A stretch of DNA of 64,000 nucleotides from positions 1 to 64,000 of the forward strand of contig CAVPTB010000007.1 of the NCBI GenBank assembly GCA_963708575.1, read 5' to 3'. Positions within the stretch are counted from its first letter, which is position 1; each line of letters opens with the position of its first letter. This DNA is from DASVWZ01 sp963708575 (GTDB lineage Bacteria; Acidobacteriota; Terriglobia; Terriglobales; Acidobacteriaceae). The notes under the pieces are model-generated. The model did not search any database and was not told where the DNA came from. It worked only from the letters and a program-made list of their open reading frames with translations. Position numbers and translations under genes: made by a program. Below, in pieces: positions 28,301 to 35,515 of this stretch.

Positions 28301-29855
28301 TGTCATATTCATTGCGCAAGAGTTTGTTCAGGTCCATCAACTTGCCACGTTTACGTTCCCAGCCCATCCACACTCTTTCCCTCGGATTGTAGGTGCGGTG
28401 ACGGTGCAGCATGAAAAAGCTGCCGGTGCCCTTGGCCGCGTATTTAACGTTCAGTCCTCGGATGAGATCGGCACACAAATCGATGAGCGGACTGGTTTCG
28501 CTTGGAGCTTCAGGCGAGTCTGGAAGATCGCTGAGCAGCACAAAATAGAGGTTGCGATCTCGATTCCCGAGATACCGGACCTCAAGATCATCCACCAGAT
28601 GCTGCACTTGTTTTTCGGTTAATAACAGGGTCGGAATTGCGACCAGAGTAGCGCAGTCGTTTGGAATACCTTCTGAAAAATCGAGCTTGGGAAGGATCTG
28701 CGGCCGCAGCAACGATGTCATCAGATAGTTCATGATCTGAATCGCGCTTTGCGAACTCGGCAGCAATAGGACCAGCATAGCCAGGAAAATGAGGGATGGG
28801 GAAGCGAACGCGTTCGTCAGTAAAAGGATGATGACCGACAAAATGCCGAGAGCCAAAATTTCAATTCCGGGCAAGTAAAATTCGTCAGGATGACGCTTGA
28901 GAAACAACTGTGCCCGAAGACTGAAGGGGGGCCGGAATCGCACTTTCTCGTGTAATAGCTCAGAACCTTCGTCCAGCAGATAAAACCCGACGTGTGACCG
29001 GCGCCAGGACAACCGGGGATCCTGAGTTCCGTCTCGCTCTGCTTCCCGGGCGAGCAAGATTGCACGGTTTGCAACCTCCACTTCAGAGAAGTCGCTGAAT
29101 TCCGCCAGTTCCACAACTTTCTTGCGATACAGTTCGCGGCTCTCGAAGTCCATCAATGCATAAGCCTTGGCCGGATCTTTTCGCAGGATGCTGTCAAATA
29201 CTACAAGAGGCTCCAGAACCTCTTTCCATGGGGCCTGCGTGACATCTCGCAAGCTGCTGATGCAAACACCCATGTCGTAGCAGCCTGAAGGGTCGGCCAA
29301 AATCAAAGATGCCCGGCGCAAAATCTCTTCGATAAGAACTATCTTGAGCGCCGACACTACGGCGACCAGTTCCTTCATGTTCAGTACGGTTGATTCTTGG
29401 AACGCCGAAACGTACGAGGTGAATGCTTCCTCGGAAAAGTGATAGGCAGTGGCGATGAGGAAACGTTCAGCAATGATAAGCGCTCGCGGCGAGCCGCCAT
29501 TTTCCGAGTGAATATGAGGAACTTTGCGTAAAGGTTTCAAAGTCTCCGCGATGTTGTGCATCTCCATGTCTACCAGGCGCACGTTGTCGTGCATCCAGCG
29601 GAAATCATCGGGAATCTGCTTGCCTTCAGGCAGGGGCCTGCGGAAAGGACCGAGCACTTGAACCGCTCGATTCAGCTCACGAGCGCGAGCCACTGCAACT
29701 TCCGAAGACCGGACCCCCGGAAGCCACGCCAGCGAGCGAGCCAATTCTGTCGCTGCCGAGCGCAGTTCCGCGTCTTCTGTCGGACTGATCGCAGAGATTT
29801 CTCCGAGGCCTGCCGCTTCTTCACTCGCAACTTCGATATGGCTATCCTGTGGCAT
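25374..29855 (-). CDS. Cyclic beta-1,2-glucan synthase-like protein (GT84 + GH189-type domains, no GH94)
   Basis: The 1493-residue membrane protein has the first two parts of cyclic beta-1,2-glucan synthase (NdvB/Cgs). The N-terminal helical region is followed by two or three membrane helices near residues 345-400. A GT-A glycosyltransferase domain then shows LDSDTELPRG (DxD motif, about residue 537) and HRWLRGDWQ (Q/RxxRW type, about 688), then further membrane helices at about 740-900. The C-terminal glycoamylase-like domain, of the type assigned to GH189 (cyclisation/transglycosylation), has likely catalytic glutamates in WGISESAF (about 1340) and GFYESADYT (about 1411), and MAHHQGMSLLA near 1440. 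The protein ends just after ATELLLHEKPVAYVRP; full-length NdvB-type enzymes (about 2800 residues) continue into a GH94 phosphorylase domain. No GH94 remnant follows the stop codon. It is 14 bp downstream of an ABC exporter gene. Confidence 0.88.
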   Translation of the reverse strand: MPQDSHIEVASEEAAGLGEISAISPTEDAELRSAATELARSLAWLPGVRSSEVAVARARELNRAVQVLGPFRRPLPEGKQIPDDFRWMHDNVRLVDMEMHNIAETLKPLRKVPHIHSENGGSPRALIIAERFLIATAYHFSEEAFTSYVSAFQESTVLNMKELVAVVSALKIVLIEEILRRASLILADPSGCYDMGVCISSLRDVTQAPWKEVLEPLVVFDSILRKDPAKAYALMDFESRELYRKKVVELAEFSDFSEVEVANRAILLAREAERDGTQDPRLSWRRSHVGFYLLDEGSELLHEKVRFRPPFSLRAQLFLKRHPDEFYLPGIEILALGILSVIILLLTNAFASPSLIFLAMLVLLLPSSQSAIQIMNYLMTSLLRPQILPKLDFSEGIPNDCATLVAIPTLLLTEKQVQHLVDDLEVRYLGNRDRNLYFVLLSDLPDSPEAPSETSPLIDLCADLIRGLNVKYAAKGTGSFFMLHRHRTYNPRERVWMGWERKRGKLMDLNKLLRNEYDSFPVKVGDLATLRQARFVITLDSDTELPRGSAQRMVGTLAHPLNQAIIDPDKNIVIAGYGILQPRVGVSVQSAVRSRLAAIYSGETGFDIYTRAISDVYQDLFGEAIFAGKGIYEISTLHRVLDRRFPRNALLSHDLIEGAYARVGLASDIEVIEDYPSHYSAYNRRKHRWLRGDWQITNWLLPKVPDESGKRVANPISTISKWKILDNLRRSLVEPATLLLLVLGWTVLPGRAVYWTLATIAILFLPAWCRFVFELVRASVEKKSVVARDALHALFAANINVILSITFLAHQMLVSLDAVVRTLVRRLVTRQRLLQWETAAEAELGSTYRTPLDIYLDWTPIVALVLGFIVWLSRPRAIWAASPILFLWASSKLISLWLNRPPHPVHIKPAERDELFLRRAALRTWRYFLEFSDEEHHWLIPDNVQEEPFAVAARVSPTNLGLLLNARQVACEFGYFTVPEFADTTQKTLSTIASLRKYRGHLLNWYNTLTLEPLSPMFVSSVDSGNLATSLWTLKQGAVDLLHRPLLESSLRRGLCDYAHVLVELQAFSRRQFSLLEKELHTTNWLKNLLQLPEGSFAEGGDHSSKTSKDVAWFQEQAGLRLAQVKLLVRNYYPWLLPEFAEFQQDPVLQSEAIQATPLERLPGLIERVSSRISAIASETRATSVQHAQLVTLLSAAQGNASLLVDNLRSIISEAGRTADEMDFGFLLDPRRKMLSVGFDASAQKLNAACYDLLASEARIAAFVAIAKDDIPQDTWFLLGRVHTMDHGRAVLLSWTGTMFEYLMPALWMQSYPDTLLDRTRIAAVRTQQAYTSAKNIPWGISESAFAKRDDSGNYGYYAFGVPQLALKEQELDALVISPYSTFLALMVDAPGALQNLRKMERKNWVGPYGFYESADYTPGEHRTWRHNHEIVRCWMAHHQGMSLLAISNYLHEEVVRRWFHSDPRVQATELLLHEKPVAYVRPVRAGYGTAAA

Positions 29856-29869
29856 GAAAATTCTGGTCC

Positions 29870-31690
29870 CTAGCGGTAACTGGCGGCTTGCATTTCGAAC
29901 ATCTCGGCATAGCGCCCGCCGCGCGCCGCCAATTGGTCGTGATTACCTTCTTCGGTGATACGTCCATTTTCGAGTACTACGATGCGATCCGCCATGCGCA
30001 CGGTCGAGAAGCGATGCGAAATAAACAGGGCCATTTTCCCCGCAGTGAGCTCGGCGAAACGCTGAAACACCTCGAACTCGCTACGAGCATCAAGCGCCGC
30101 AGTCGGTTCGTCCAGCACTAGAAGTTGAGCATCCCGCAGGTAGGCTCGAGCCAAGGCCACTTTCTGCCACTCTCCCCCAGAGAGATCAACACCGCCCTCA
30201 AAGCGGCGTCCCAGCATCTGCTCGTAATGCAGCGGGAGTTTCTCGATTACCTGGTCCGCCAGGCTCTTGTAAGCTGCTCCTCGGAGTAAGTCGAGGTTCT
30301 CTGCTTCTGAAATCTTTCCAACCGCAATATTCTCTCGCGCCGTCATCTCGTAGCGCATGAAATCCTGGAAGATCACGCCAATTTCTCGATAGAGATCATC
30401 CAGTTCATATTCGCGCAAATCGACGCCGTCGAGCAAAATCTGTCCTTCGGTCGGATCGTACAGCCGGGTAATCAGTTTCACGATCGTCGTCTTGCCTTGC
30501 CCGTTCTCTCCAATCAGGGCAACGCGCTCTCCGGGATGCAAGTGAAAGTTCAACCGATCGAGCACCAGCCGATCGTTACCCGGGTAACGGAATGAAACAT
30601 TGCGAAACTCGAAGCCTCGAACGATCGGCCGCGGCGCGGGCAGCGCGTTGGGCCTGGAACGGATCGTGGCGGTCATGCCAAAGAATGCGAGGAGGTCGGT
30701 GAGGAAGAGTGCTTGATCGGCAATTCCGGCTAGCGTCGAGAAAAGCTGTTGAATGTTCTGACTCGCCTGCTGAATCGCGCCAGCCAAGAAAGTCAAAGTG
30801 CCGATCGATATCTGGCCATGGACGGTCCGCCAGATTACGAACGCATAAGCAGAGTAGTAGCCCATCGTTCCGATGACCGACAGCCCGGATCCGGCGATCA
30901 GACGGCGCTTCGCCAAAGAAACATCTTCCGTGTAGATCTGATTGGAAAGATCCGTGAACCGTTGGGTCACGAACCGGCTCAGGCCGAATAGCTTCAGTTC
31001 CTTAGCGGCCTCTTTGCTGCCACCCAGTACACGCAAGTAGTCCAACTGGCGACGAACCGGTGTTTGGCGGAAGTTCTTTGCATAACCTAGAAAAGCGAAG
31101 TGACTTTCTCCCAGGAACGCTGGAAGCACTCCCGCTATCAGCAACAACATCAGCCATGGTGAATAGAAAATGATGGACACGGACATCAGCACAGCTGTGA
31201 TGAATTGCTGGACCAGCCGCCCAATCGACTGGATCATGCCAAGGCGGTCGGTGGCTTGAACCCGAGCTCGTTCCAGGCGGTCGTAGAAGACTGGATCTTC
31301 GTACGCGATAAGATCCAGTTCCGCTGCATGACGCATGACCGCAATGCTCACGTGGCGTGTGTATTTGTCCGCCAAAAGCTGGTCAAGGTAGTCGATCCCT
31401 CGGGCCAGAACACTGCTCGCTAGCGCCAGGGCGAATTCCGCCGCCACCAACCACCAGAAATGTGGTTGCACCGGACGGTGCGCTGAGACCGCGCCCACAA
31501 TCGAATCGATAATGAGCTTGGTAACCCCTAGTAGGGCAAGGGGCAAAAAAGAGGAAAACAACCGGAAAACCAGTCCCAGGGTTACAACGACTGGGCCAGA
31601 CTCCCAGACAATTTTCAGGACAGGGGGAACGTTGCGTAACGCCGTCAGGCGCTCTTGCCATGCGCTGCGAAAATTTGCCTGGGCTGCCAT
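29870..31690 (-). CDS. ABC exporter (fused membrane and ATPase domains), candidate glucan exporter
   Basis: The 606-residue half-transporter has six membrane helices (about residues 25-320) and an ATPase domain: Walker A IGENGQGKTTIVK, signature VDLSGGEWQKVALARA, Walker B LLVLDEPTAALD and ALFISHRFSTVRMAD. The signature SGGEWQ is of the kind seen in exporters of unknown or lipid-linked substrates. It is the first gene of a two-gene operon with the beta-1,2-glucan-synthase-like gene. In rhizobia and Agrobacterium the cyclic glucan is exported by the ABC protein NdvA/ChvA, so this is the best positional candidate for that job here; orthology is not claimed. Confidence 0.92.
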   Translation of the reverse strand: MAAQANFRSAWQERLTALRNVPPVLKIVWESGPVVVTLGLVFRLFSSFLPLALLGVTKLIIDSIVGAVSAHRPVQPHFWWLVAAEFALALASSVLARGIDYLDQLLADKYTRHVSIAVMRHAAELDLIAYEDPVFYDRLERARVQATDRLGMIQSIGRLVQQFITAVLMSVSIIFYSPWLMLLLIAGVLPAFLGESHFAFLGYAKNFRQTPVRRQLDYLRVLGGSKEAAKELKLFGLSRFVTQRFTDLSNQIYTEDVSLAKRRLIAGSGLSVIGTMGYYSAYAFVIWRTVHGQISIGTLTFLAGAIQQASQNIQQLFSTLAGIADQALFLTDLLAFFGMTATIRSRPNALPAPRPIVRGFEFRNVSFRYPGNDRLVLDRLNFHLHPGERVALIGENGQGKTTIVKLITRLYDPTEGQILLDGVDLREYELDDLYREIGVIFQDFMRYEMTARENIAVGKISEAENLDLLRGAAYKSLADQVIEKLPLHYEQMLGRRFEGGVDLSGGEWQKVALARAYLRDAQLLVLDEPTAALDARSEFEVFQRFAELTAGKMALFISHRFSTVRMADRIVVLENGRITEEGNHDQLAARGGRYAEMFEMQAASYR

Positions 31691-32192
31691 TATTGCCAGT
31701 TGCGTCTTGGATGGAAACTAATTGAGAGGACTTGCCGTCGATCCGCGCCCCCAAAGTCGTCACAGAGAAATGTCAACACGAGAGATGCCGAAAAGGCCCC
31801 TAAGGTTTGACTAGCCATAGAGTTAAACCCCTCTTGGAGCACCTCTCGCCAACCACGTCCTAGTCCGAAGCAAGGCCTTGCGGGGCTTTGCACTCGAGCG
31901 GCCGCGTAGGGTGTTCACCCTATTACGCTTGTTACACGGCGCCGACGTGCTCAATTGACCCCGGGTTCCGCGGCGCTTACATTGCTGTTAACGGACAGAA
32001 AACGCGCTTTCTCGGTAAAGGAGAGCGCCCGAGCAACCCTCCCTCAATTCAGTAACGTGGCTGGCAAAATACAGTCCGGTAAGTGCTTACGAAAAAACTT
32101 CCCGAACGCATGGGGAAACTTTACGAATTTTATCATTTTGCCCTTGCGGGTAGCAGCTACTCTGAACGATAACAATAGATACCCCCGCATTC
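31691..32192. other. 502-bp divergent intergenic region
   Basis: No gene is visible between the ABC exporter (minus) and the GH144-type glucanase (plus). It should hold both promoters. The AT-rich stretch at 32120-32180, just before the glucanase start, includes several possible -10 sequences. A perfect palindrome at 31907-31922 is listed separately. Confidence 0.5.
31907..31922. promoter_or_regulatory. Perfect palindrome TAGGGTGTTCACCCTA, candidate operator
   Basis: Two 7-bp half-sites (TAGGGTG and CACCCTA) are separated by TT. It sits about 217 bp before the exporter/synthase operon and 270 bp before the glucanase gene, where a dimeric repressor could act on both. Such a short-spaced palindrome is typical of an operator and too short for a terminator. 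The regulator is unknown. Confidence 0.4.
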
Positions 32193-33527
32193 ATGGTTTG
32201 GAACCGACGTAGCTTCCTTCGTGCAGCGCTAACCGGCGCAGCGGCAATTCCCTTGGCAGGCGCGGCCTTTGCCACGGATATTCTCCCGCGGGGATCTTCT
32301 ACCACCCATGACGATACGGAGCTTCTCAACGATCTGGAACGTGCGGCGTTCGAGTTTTTCTGGAACGAAGCAAACCCCCATACTGGCCTGATCCGTGACC
32401 GCGCGAACGCCGACGGCGTGGACGCCCGCCTGACGGGCAGCATCGCCGCTTTGGGCTTCGGCCTCACTGGCCTCTGCATTGGATACGAGCGCGGCTTCCG
32501 TTCCCACATAGAGATCACTGAGCGCGTGCGCAAGACCTTGCGTTTCCTTGCCCATGATGCCCCGACCATTAACGGGTTTCTCTATCATTTCGTGAATATT
32601 GAAAATGGAAATCGGTCGGGATTCTCTGAACTTTCGCCGATCGACATGGCCATCTTCCTTTGCGGAGTCCTTACCTGTCGTGAGTTCTTCTACGACAACG
32701 AGATCCGCCGTGACGCGACCGAAATTTACAACCGCGTCCAATGGCCGTGGGCACTGAACGGCGGCAACACTTTTTCTTTGGATTGGACGCCGGAACTTGG
32801 CTTCAGCAAATTGCGGTGGGATTCTTACAGCGAATTGATGATGTTGTACCTTCTTGCTATCGGTTCGCCAGCCCACCCCATTCCAGTGCAAAGCTGGCAC
32901 GATATCAAGCGTCCTTGGCTCGTCTATCAGGGGTACCGTTACATCTCGGTTCCAGCCCCGCTGTTCATTCATCAGTTCTCCCATGCCTGGTTCGATTTCC
33001 GCGACCGGCAGGACCAGTACAGCGATTACTTCCAGAATTCTGTGATTGCCTGCAAAGCACACCGGCAATTCTGCCAGCAACTAAGCGGTCGTTTTCCCTG
33101 TTACTCAGAAAAGGTATGGGGCATCACGGCGTCTGACTCCAGCCGAGGTTATGTGGCATGGGGAGGTCCGCCGATGCAGGGCCCAATCGATGGAAGCATT
33201 GTGCCAGCGGCCGCCGCCGGTTCGCTGCCGTTTATTTACCCGGAGGCGATTGCGGTGCTCAAGAATTTACGCGCCTACTACGGAAAACAGATCTGGAAGC
33301 GATATGGCTTCGTCGACGCATTCAACCCTCTCACTGGATGGGCTGCTTCGGACGTAATCGGAATTGATGTTGGCATCAGTATGTTGATGGCTGAAAACGC
33401 CCGCACCCAATTCGTGTGGAATACATTTATGCGGAATCGCGAAGTCACCGCCGCGATGGAATTGGTCGGATTTCGTTCCGCCGCCAAGCCTTTGCTCGCA
33501 GGACGCTCTGCTTTGGTGACTGGCTAG
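32193..33527 (+). CDS. GH144-type endo-beta-1,2-glucanase (glycoamylase fold), Tat-exported
   Basis: The 444-residue protein opens with a Tat signal (NRRSFLRAALTGAAAIPLAG). It then covers the whole (alpha/alpha)6-barrel family first named glycoamylase and now including GH144 endo-beta-1,2-glucanases and sophorohydrolases. Typical segments are EFFWNEANPHTGLIRDR, GLCIGYERGF, HFVNIENGNR, IHQFSHAWFDFRDRQ, YSEKVWGITASDSSRGY and FNPLTGWAASDVIGID. GH144 hydrolyses linear beta-1,2-glucan to sophorooligosaccharides. It is transcribed away from the beta-1,2-glucan-synthase-like operon, a strong positional hint at the same polymer. Exo- or endo-action cannot be told from sequence. Confidence 0.88.
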   Translation: MVWNRRSFLRAALTGAAAIPLAGAAFATDILPRGSSTTHDDTELLNDLERAAFEFFWNEANPHTGLIRDRANADGVDARLTGSIAALGFGLTGLCIGYERGFRSHIEITERVRKTLRFLAHDAPTINGFLYHFVNIENGNRSGFSELSPIDMAIFLCGVLTCREFFYDNEIRRDATEIYNRVQWPWALNGGNTFSLDWTPELGFSKLRWDSYSELMMLYLLAIGSPAHPIPVQSWHDIKRPWLVYQGYRYISVPAPLFIHQFSHAWFDFRDRQDQYSDYFQNSVIACKAHRQFCQQLSGRFPCYSEKVWGITASDSSRGYVAWGGPPMQGPIDGSIVPAAAAGSLPFIYPEAIAVLKNLRAYYGKQIWKRYGFVDAFNPLTGWAASDVIGIDVGISMLMAENARTQFVWNTFMRNREVTAAMELVGFRSAAKPLLAGRSALVTG

Positions 33528-33535
33528 AACAACCC

Positions 33536-35041
33536 CTATCGGACTTCGACCACAGCTAATCCCTGTATCGGCAATGTCAGTTGCAGCGTTCCATGATCCA
33601 GTTTCTGTTTTTCTGCCGCGGGAAGCTGCGCAACGCGCTTCAACTCCTCGACCTGCTTTTGAGTCGGATAATGTGGAGATCCCATTTTTTCATAGGCGGC
33701 CCTTGGGTCTCCGTGGTCGCGGTCGACGCGAGAGATAAAAGCCTCATGCTTGCCGCTCAAGTTGCTGAACTGCAACGTGACGGACTCTGGTGACCCCGTT
33801 TGGTCAGGCGGAGTGAGATTCCAGACCGCCAGCACCAGGGATCCGTCGTCCCGGCGGGTGACCAGGACGTTTTCGCCTTGAACGTCCAGTCTTTTCTCTC
33901 CCAATTGATGAAGTAATTTAAACGTCGCGTATGCCGGTTTTGGAATTCCGTACTCCGCCAGAAGTCCGTACCCTCCGTAAAAGGGCTGTTTCACGACTCC
34001 CTGTTCCTCGAAGACATCTGAAAAAGTCCAATACGACATCAGTGTCACATTTCCGTCGCACTCGCGAATTGTGTTAGCCAACCAAGGGCCCATGTAGGTC
34101 GAATCGGTGATTTCCGGCTTCGTCATGTAAGTAGCGTTGAACTCGCTCCAGATCAAGGGAAGATTGGGAAATGGCGAGGCTTGAATCTGATTGTGAACTT
34201 TGCCGATGGCGCGGCAGACCATGTCGCTCCGCGGAATGTTCTCATTCGTACCAAACACGTCTTTTGCGGTGTCGTCCCCGTACACGTGCGAAGAAACAAA
34301 GTCCACCGGAACCTGGTTATCGGCGCAATGCTTGAGAAAAACATCTGCCCACGCCGCTTGCGCCGTTGCCGGGCCGCCAACCCGCAGTTTCGTACTGACG
34401 GCTTTCAGCGCGCGCGCGGTGTGATCGTAGAGATCGAAATAAGTCGATTGCTTAGGTTCGCCTGCCCAGAAGTCAAGGTTTGGTTCATTCCAAACTTCGA
34501 AATACCATTGCGCAACCTCATCCTCCCCGTAACGCTGGACGAGATGATGGGCAAAGGCTGTGATCAGGTCGTCCCACTTTTCCCAGTTTTTTGGTGGCGC
34601 AACATTTGGCTTGTACCAAAAGGCTTGCTGCACGTCCTTCGACGCCAGTTTTTTGGGCATGAAACTCAGTTCGACGAATGGCCGAACCCCGTTTTGTAAT
34701 AATCCGTCGTAAATCTGGTCTACATAGGAAAAGTTGTATACGGGATTTCCCTGAGTGTCTTCGTCATACACGCCCACTTCGTCGAGAAGGATTCCGTGAA
34801 AGCGCACATACTGGAAATCTGTCGAGCGCTTGACCTCGCGCAGATCTTGCCGATAGCTTTCCCTCAGACTGAGAATGGCCCTTCCCGATCCAAACATCTG
34901 TTCCCAAAAATGCGGAAATGGATGAGTTGGAGCGTTGATGTCAATTTTCACCGTCTGTGGACTAGCTTGTGCCCAAGCGGAAGCCGACAATAGCAACACG
35001 CAAAACGCCCGAAACCAGAATCCCGACTCTGTCTTTCTCAT
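33536..35041 (-). CDS. Secreted GH39-family glycoside hydrolase
   Basis: The 501-residue protein has a signal peptide (AFCVLLLSASAWAQ), a (beta/alpha)8 barrel and a small C-terminal beta domain. The acid/base Glu is in WYFEVWNEPNLDFW and the nucleophile Glu in LIWSEFNATY, both in GH39-like settings; WEQMFGSGRAILSLR and RFHGILLDEVGVY are typical of beta-xylosidases of the family. Substrates of GH39 include xylosides and iduronides. I chose the ATG at 35041, which has GGAGGAGA next to it; a longer frame upstream adds no signal-like sequence. It ends eight bp from the convergent GH144-type gene. Confidence 0.9.
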   Translation of the reverse strand: MRKTESGFWFRAFCVLLLSASAWAQASPQTVKIDINAPTHPFPHFWEQMFGSGRAILSLRESYRQDLREVKRSTDFQYVRFHGILLDEVGVYDEDTQGNPVYNFSYVDQIYDGLLQNGVRPFVELSFMPKKLASKDVQQAFWYKPNVAPPKNWEKWDDLITAFAHHLVQRYGEDEVAQWYFEVWNEPNLDFWAGEPKQSTYFDLYDHTARALKAVSTKLRVGGPATAQAAWADVFLKHCADNQVPVDFVSSHVYGDDTAKDVFGTNENIPRSDMVCRAIGKVHNQIQASPFPNLPLIWSEFNATYMTKPEITDSTYMGPWLANTIRECDGNVTLMSYWTFSDVFEEQGVVKQPFYGGYGLLAEYGIPKPAYATFKLLHQLGEKRLDVQGENVLVTRRDDGSLVLAVWNLTPPDQTGSPESVTLQFSNLSGKHEAFISRVDRDHGDPRAAYEKMGSPHYPTQKQVEELKRVAQLPAAEKQKLDHGTLQLTLPIQGLAVVEVR

Positions 35042-35237
35042 CTCTCCTCCGCAACTATGGATGCCGATTCTTGCTGTCCTGCTGTCGCTTCTTTGCAGCT
35101 TAGCTGCACAACCTGCGACTGCGCAATCGCCATCCAAAAAGATCAACTACAGGCATTGACTCGACTTAAGCTTCAAGAAAACAAGCAGCGAAGTTGCACT
35201 GGACTCAGCACTATCCGATGAGTAATCTCTACTTTCT

Positions 35238-35462
35238 ATGGAAGAGCCAAAAAGCGAGCGCGGAAGTTGTCGGTTTAAAGCCGTGAGGACCGCGGACGGC
35301 AAACCGGTCATTCAGGTCGAGCTGTTTCACAACACAGTAACTCTGCTCAAGGATTTGACGATCGAATTCGAATTGCTGAGTGGCAGTACGATGGATCAGG
35401 CCAAGTCTCTTACGGATGCAGCCAACGACCGCATTCTCGGAGTGATCGTCTCCCGTAAATAG
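35238..35462 (+). CDS. Small hypothetical protein
   Basis: The 74-residue soluble protein looks real from its regular pattern (KPVIQVELFHNTVTLLKDLT, then a helix TMDQAKSLTDAANDRI). I recognise no family. It directly precedes the second MscS-type channel gene and is probably transcribed with it. No clear ribosome-binding site precedes the ATG. Confidence 0.55.
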   Translation: MEEPKSERGSCRFKAVRTADGKPVIQVELFHNTVTLLKDLTIEFELLSGSTMDQAKSLTDAANDRILGVIVSRK

Positions 35463-35515
35463 TGTCTAGGATCATACCCGGCGCCGTGGGGCCCGCCGCC
35501 CGTTCAGAACGTGCT

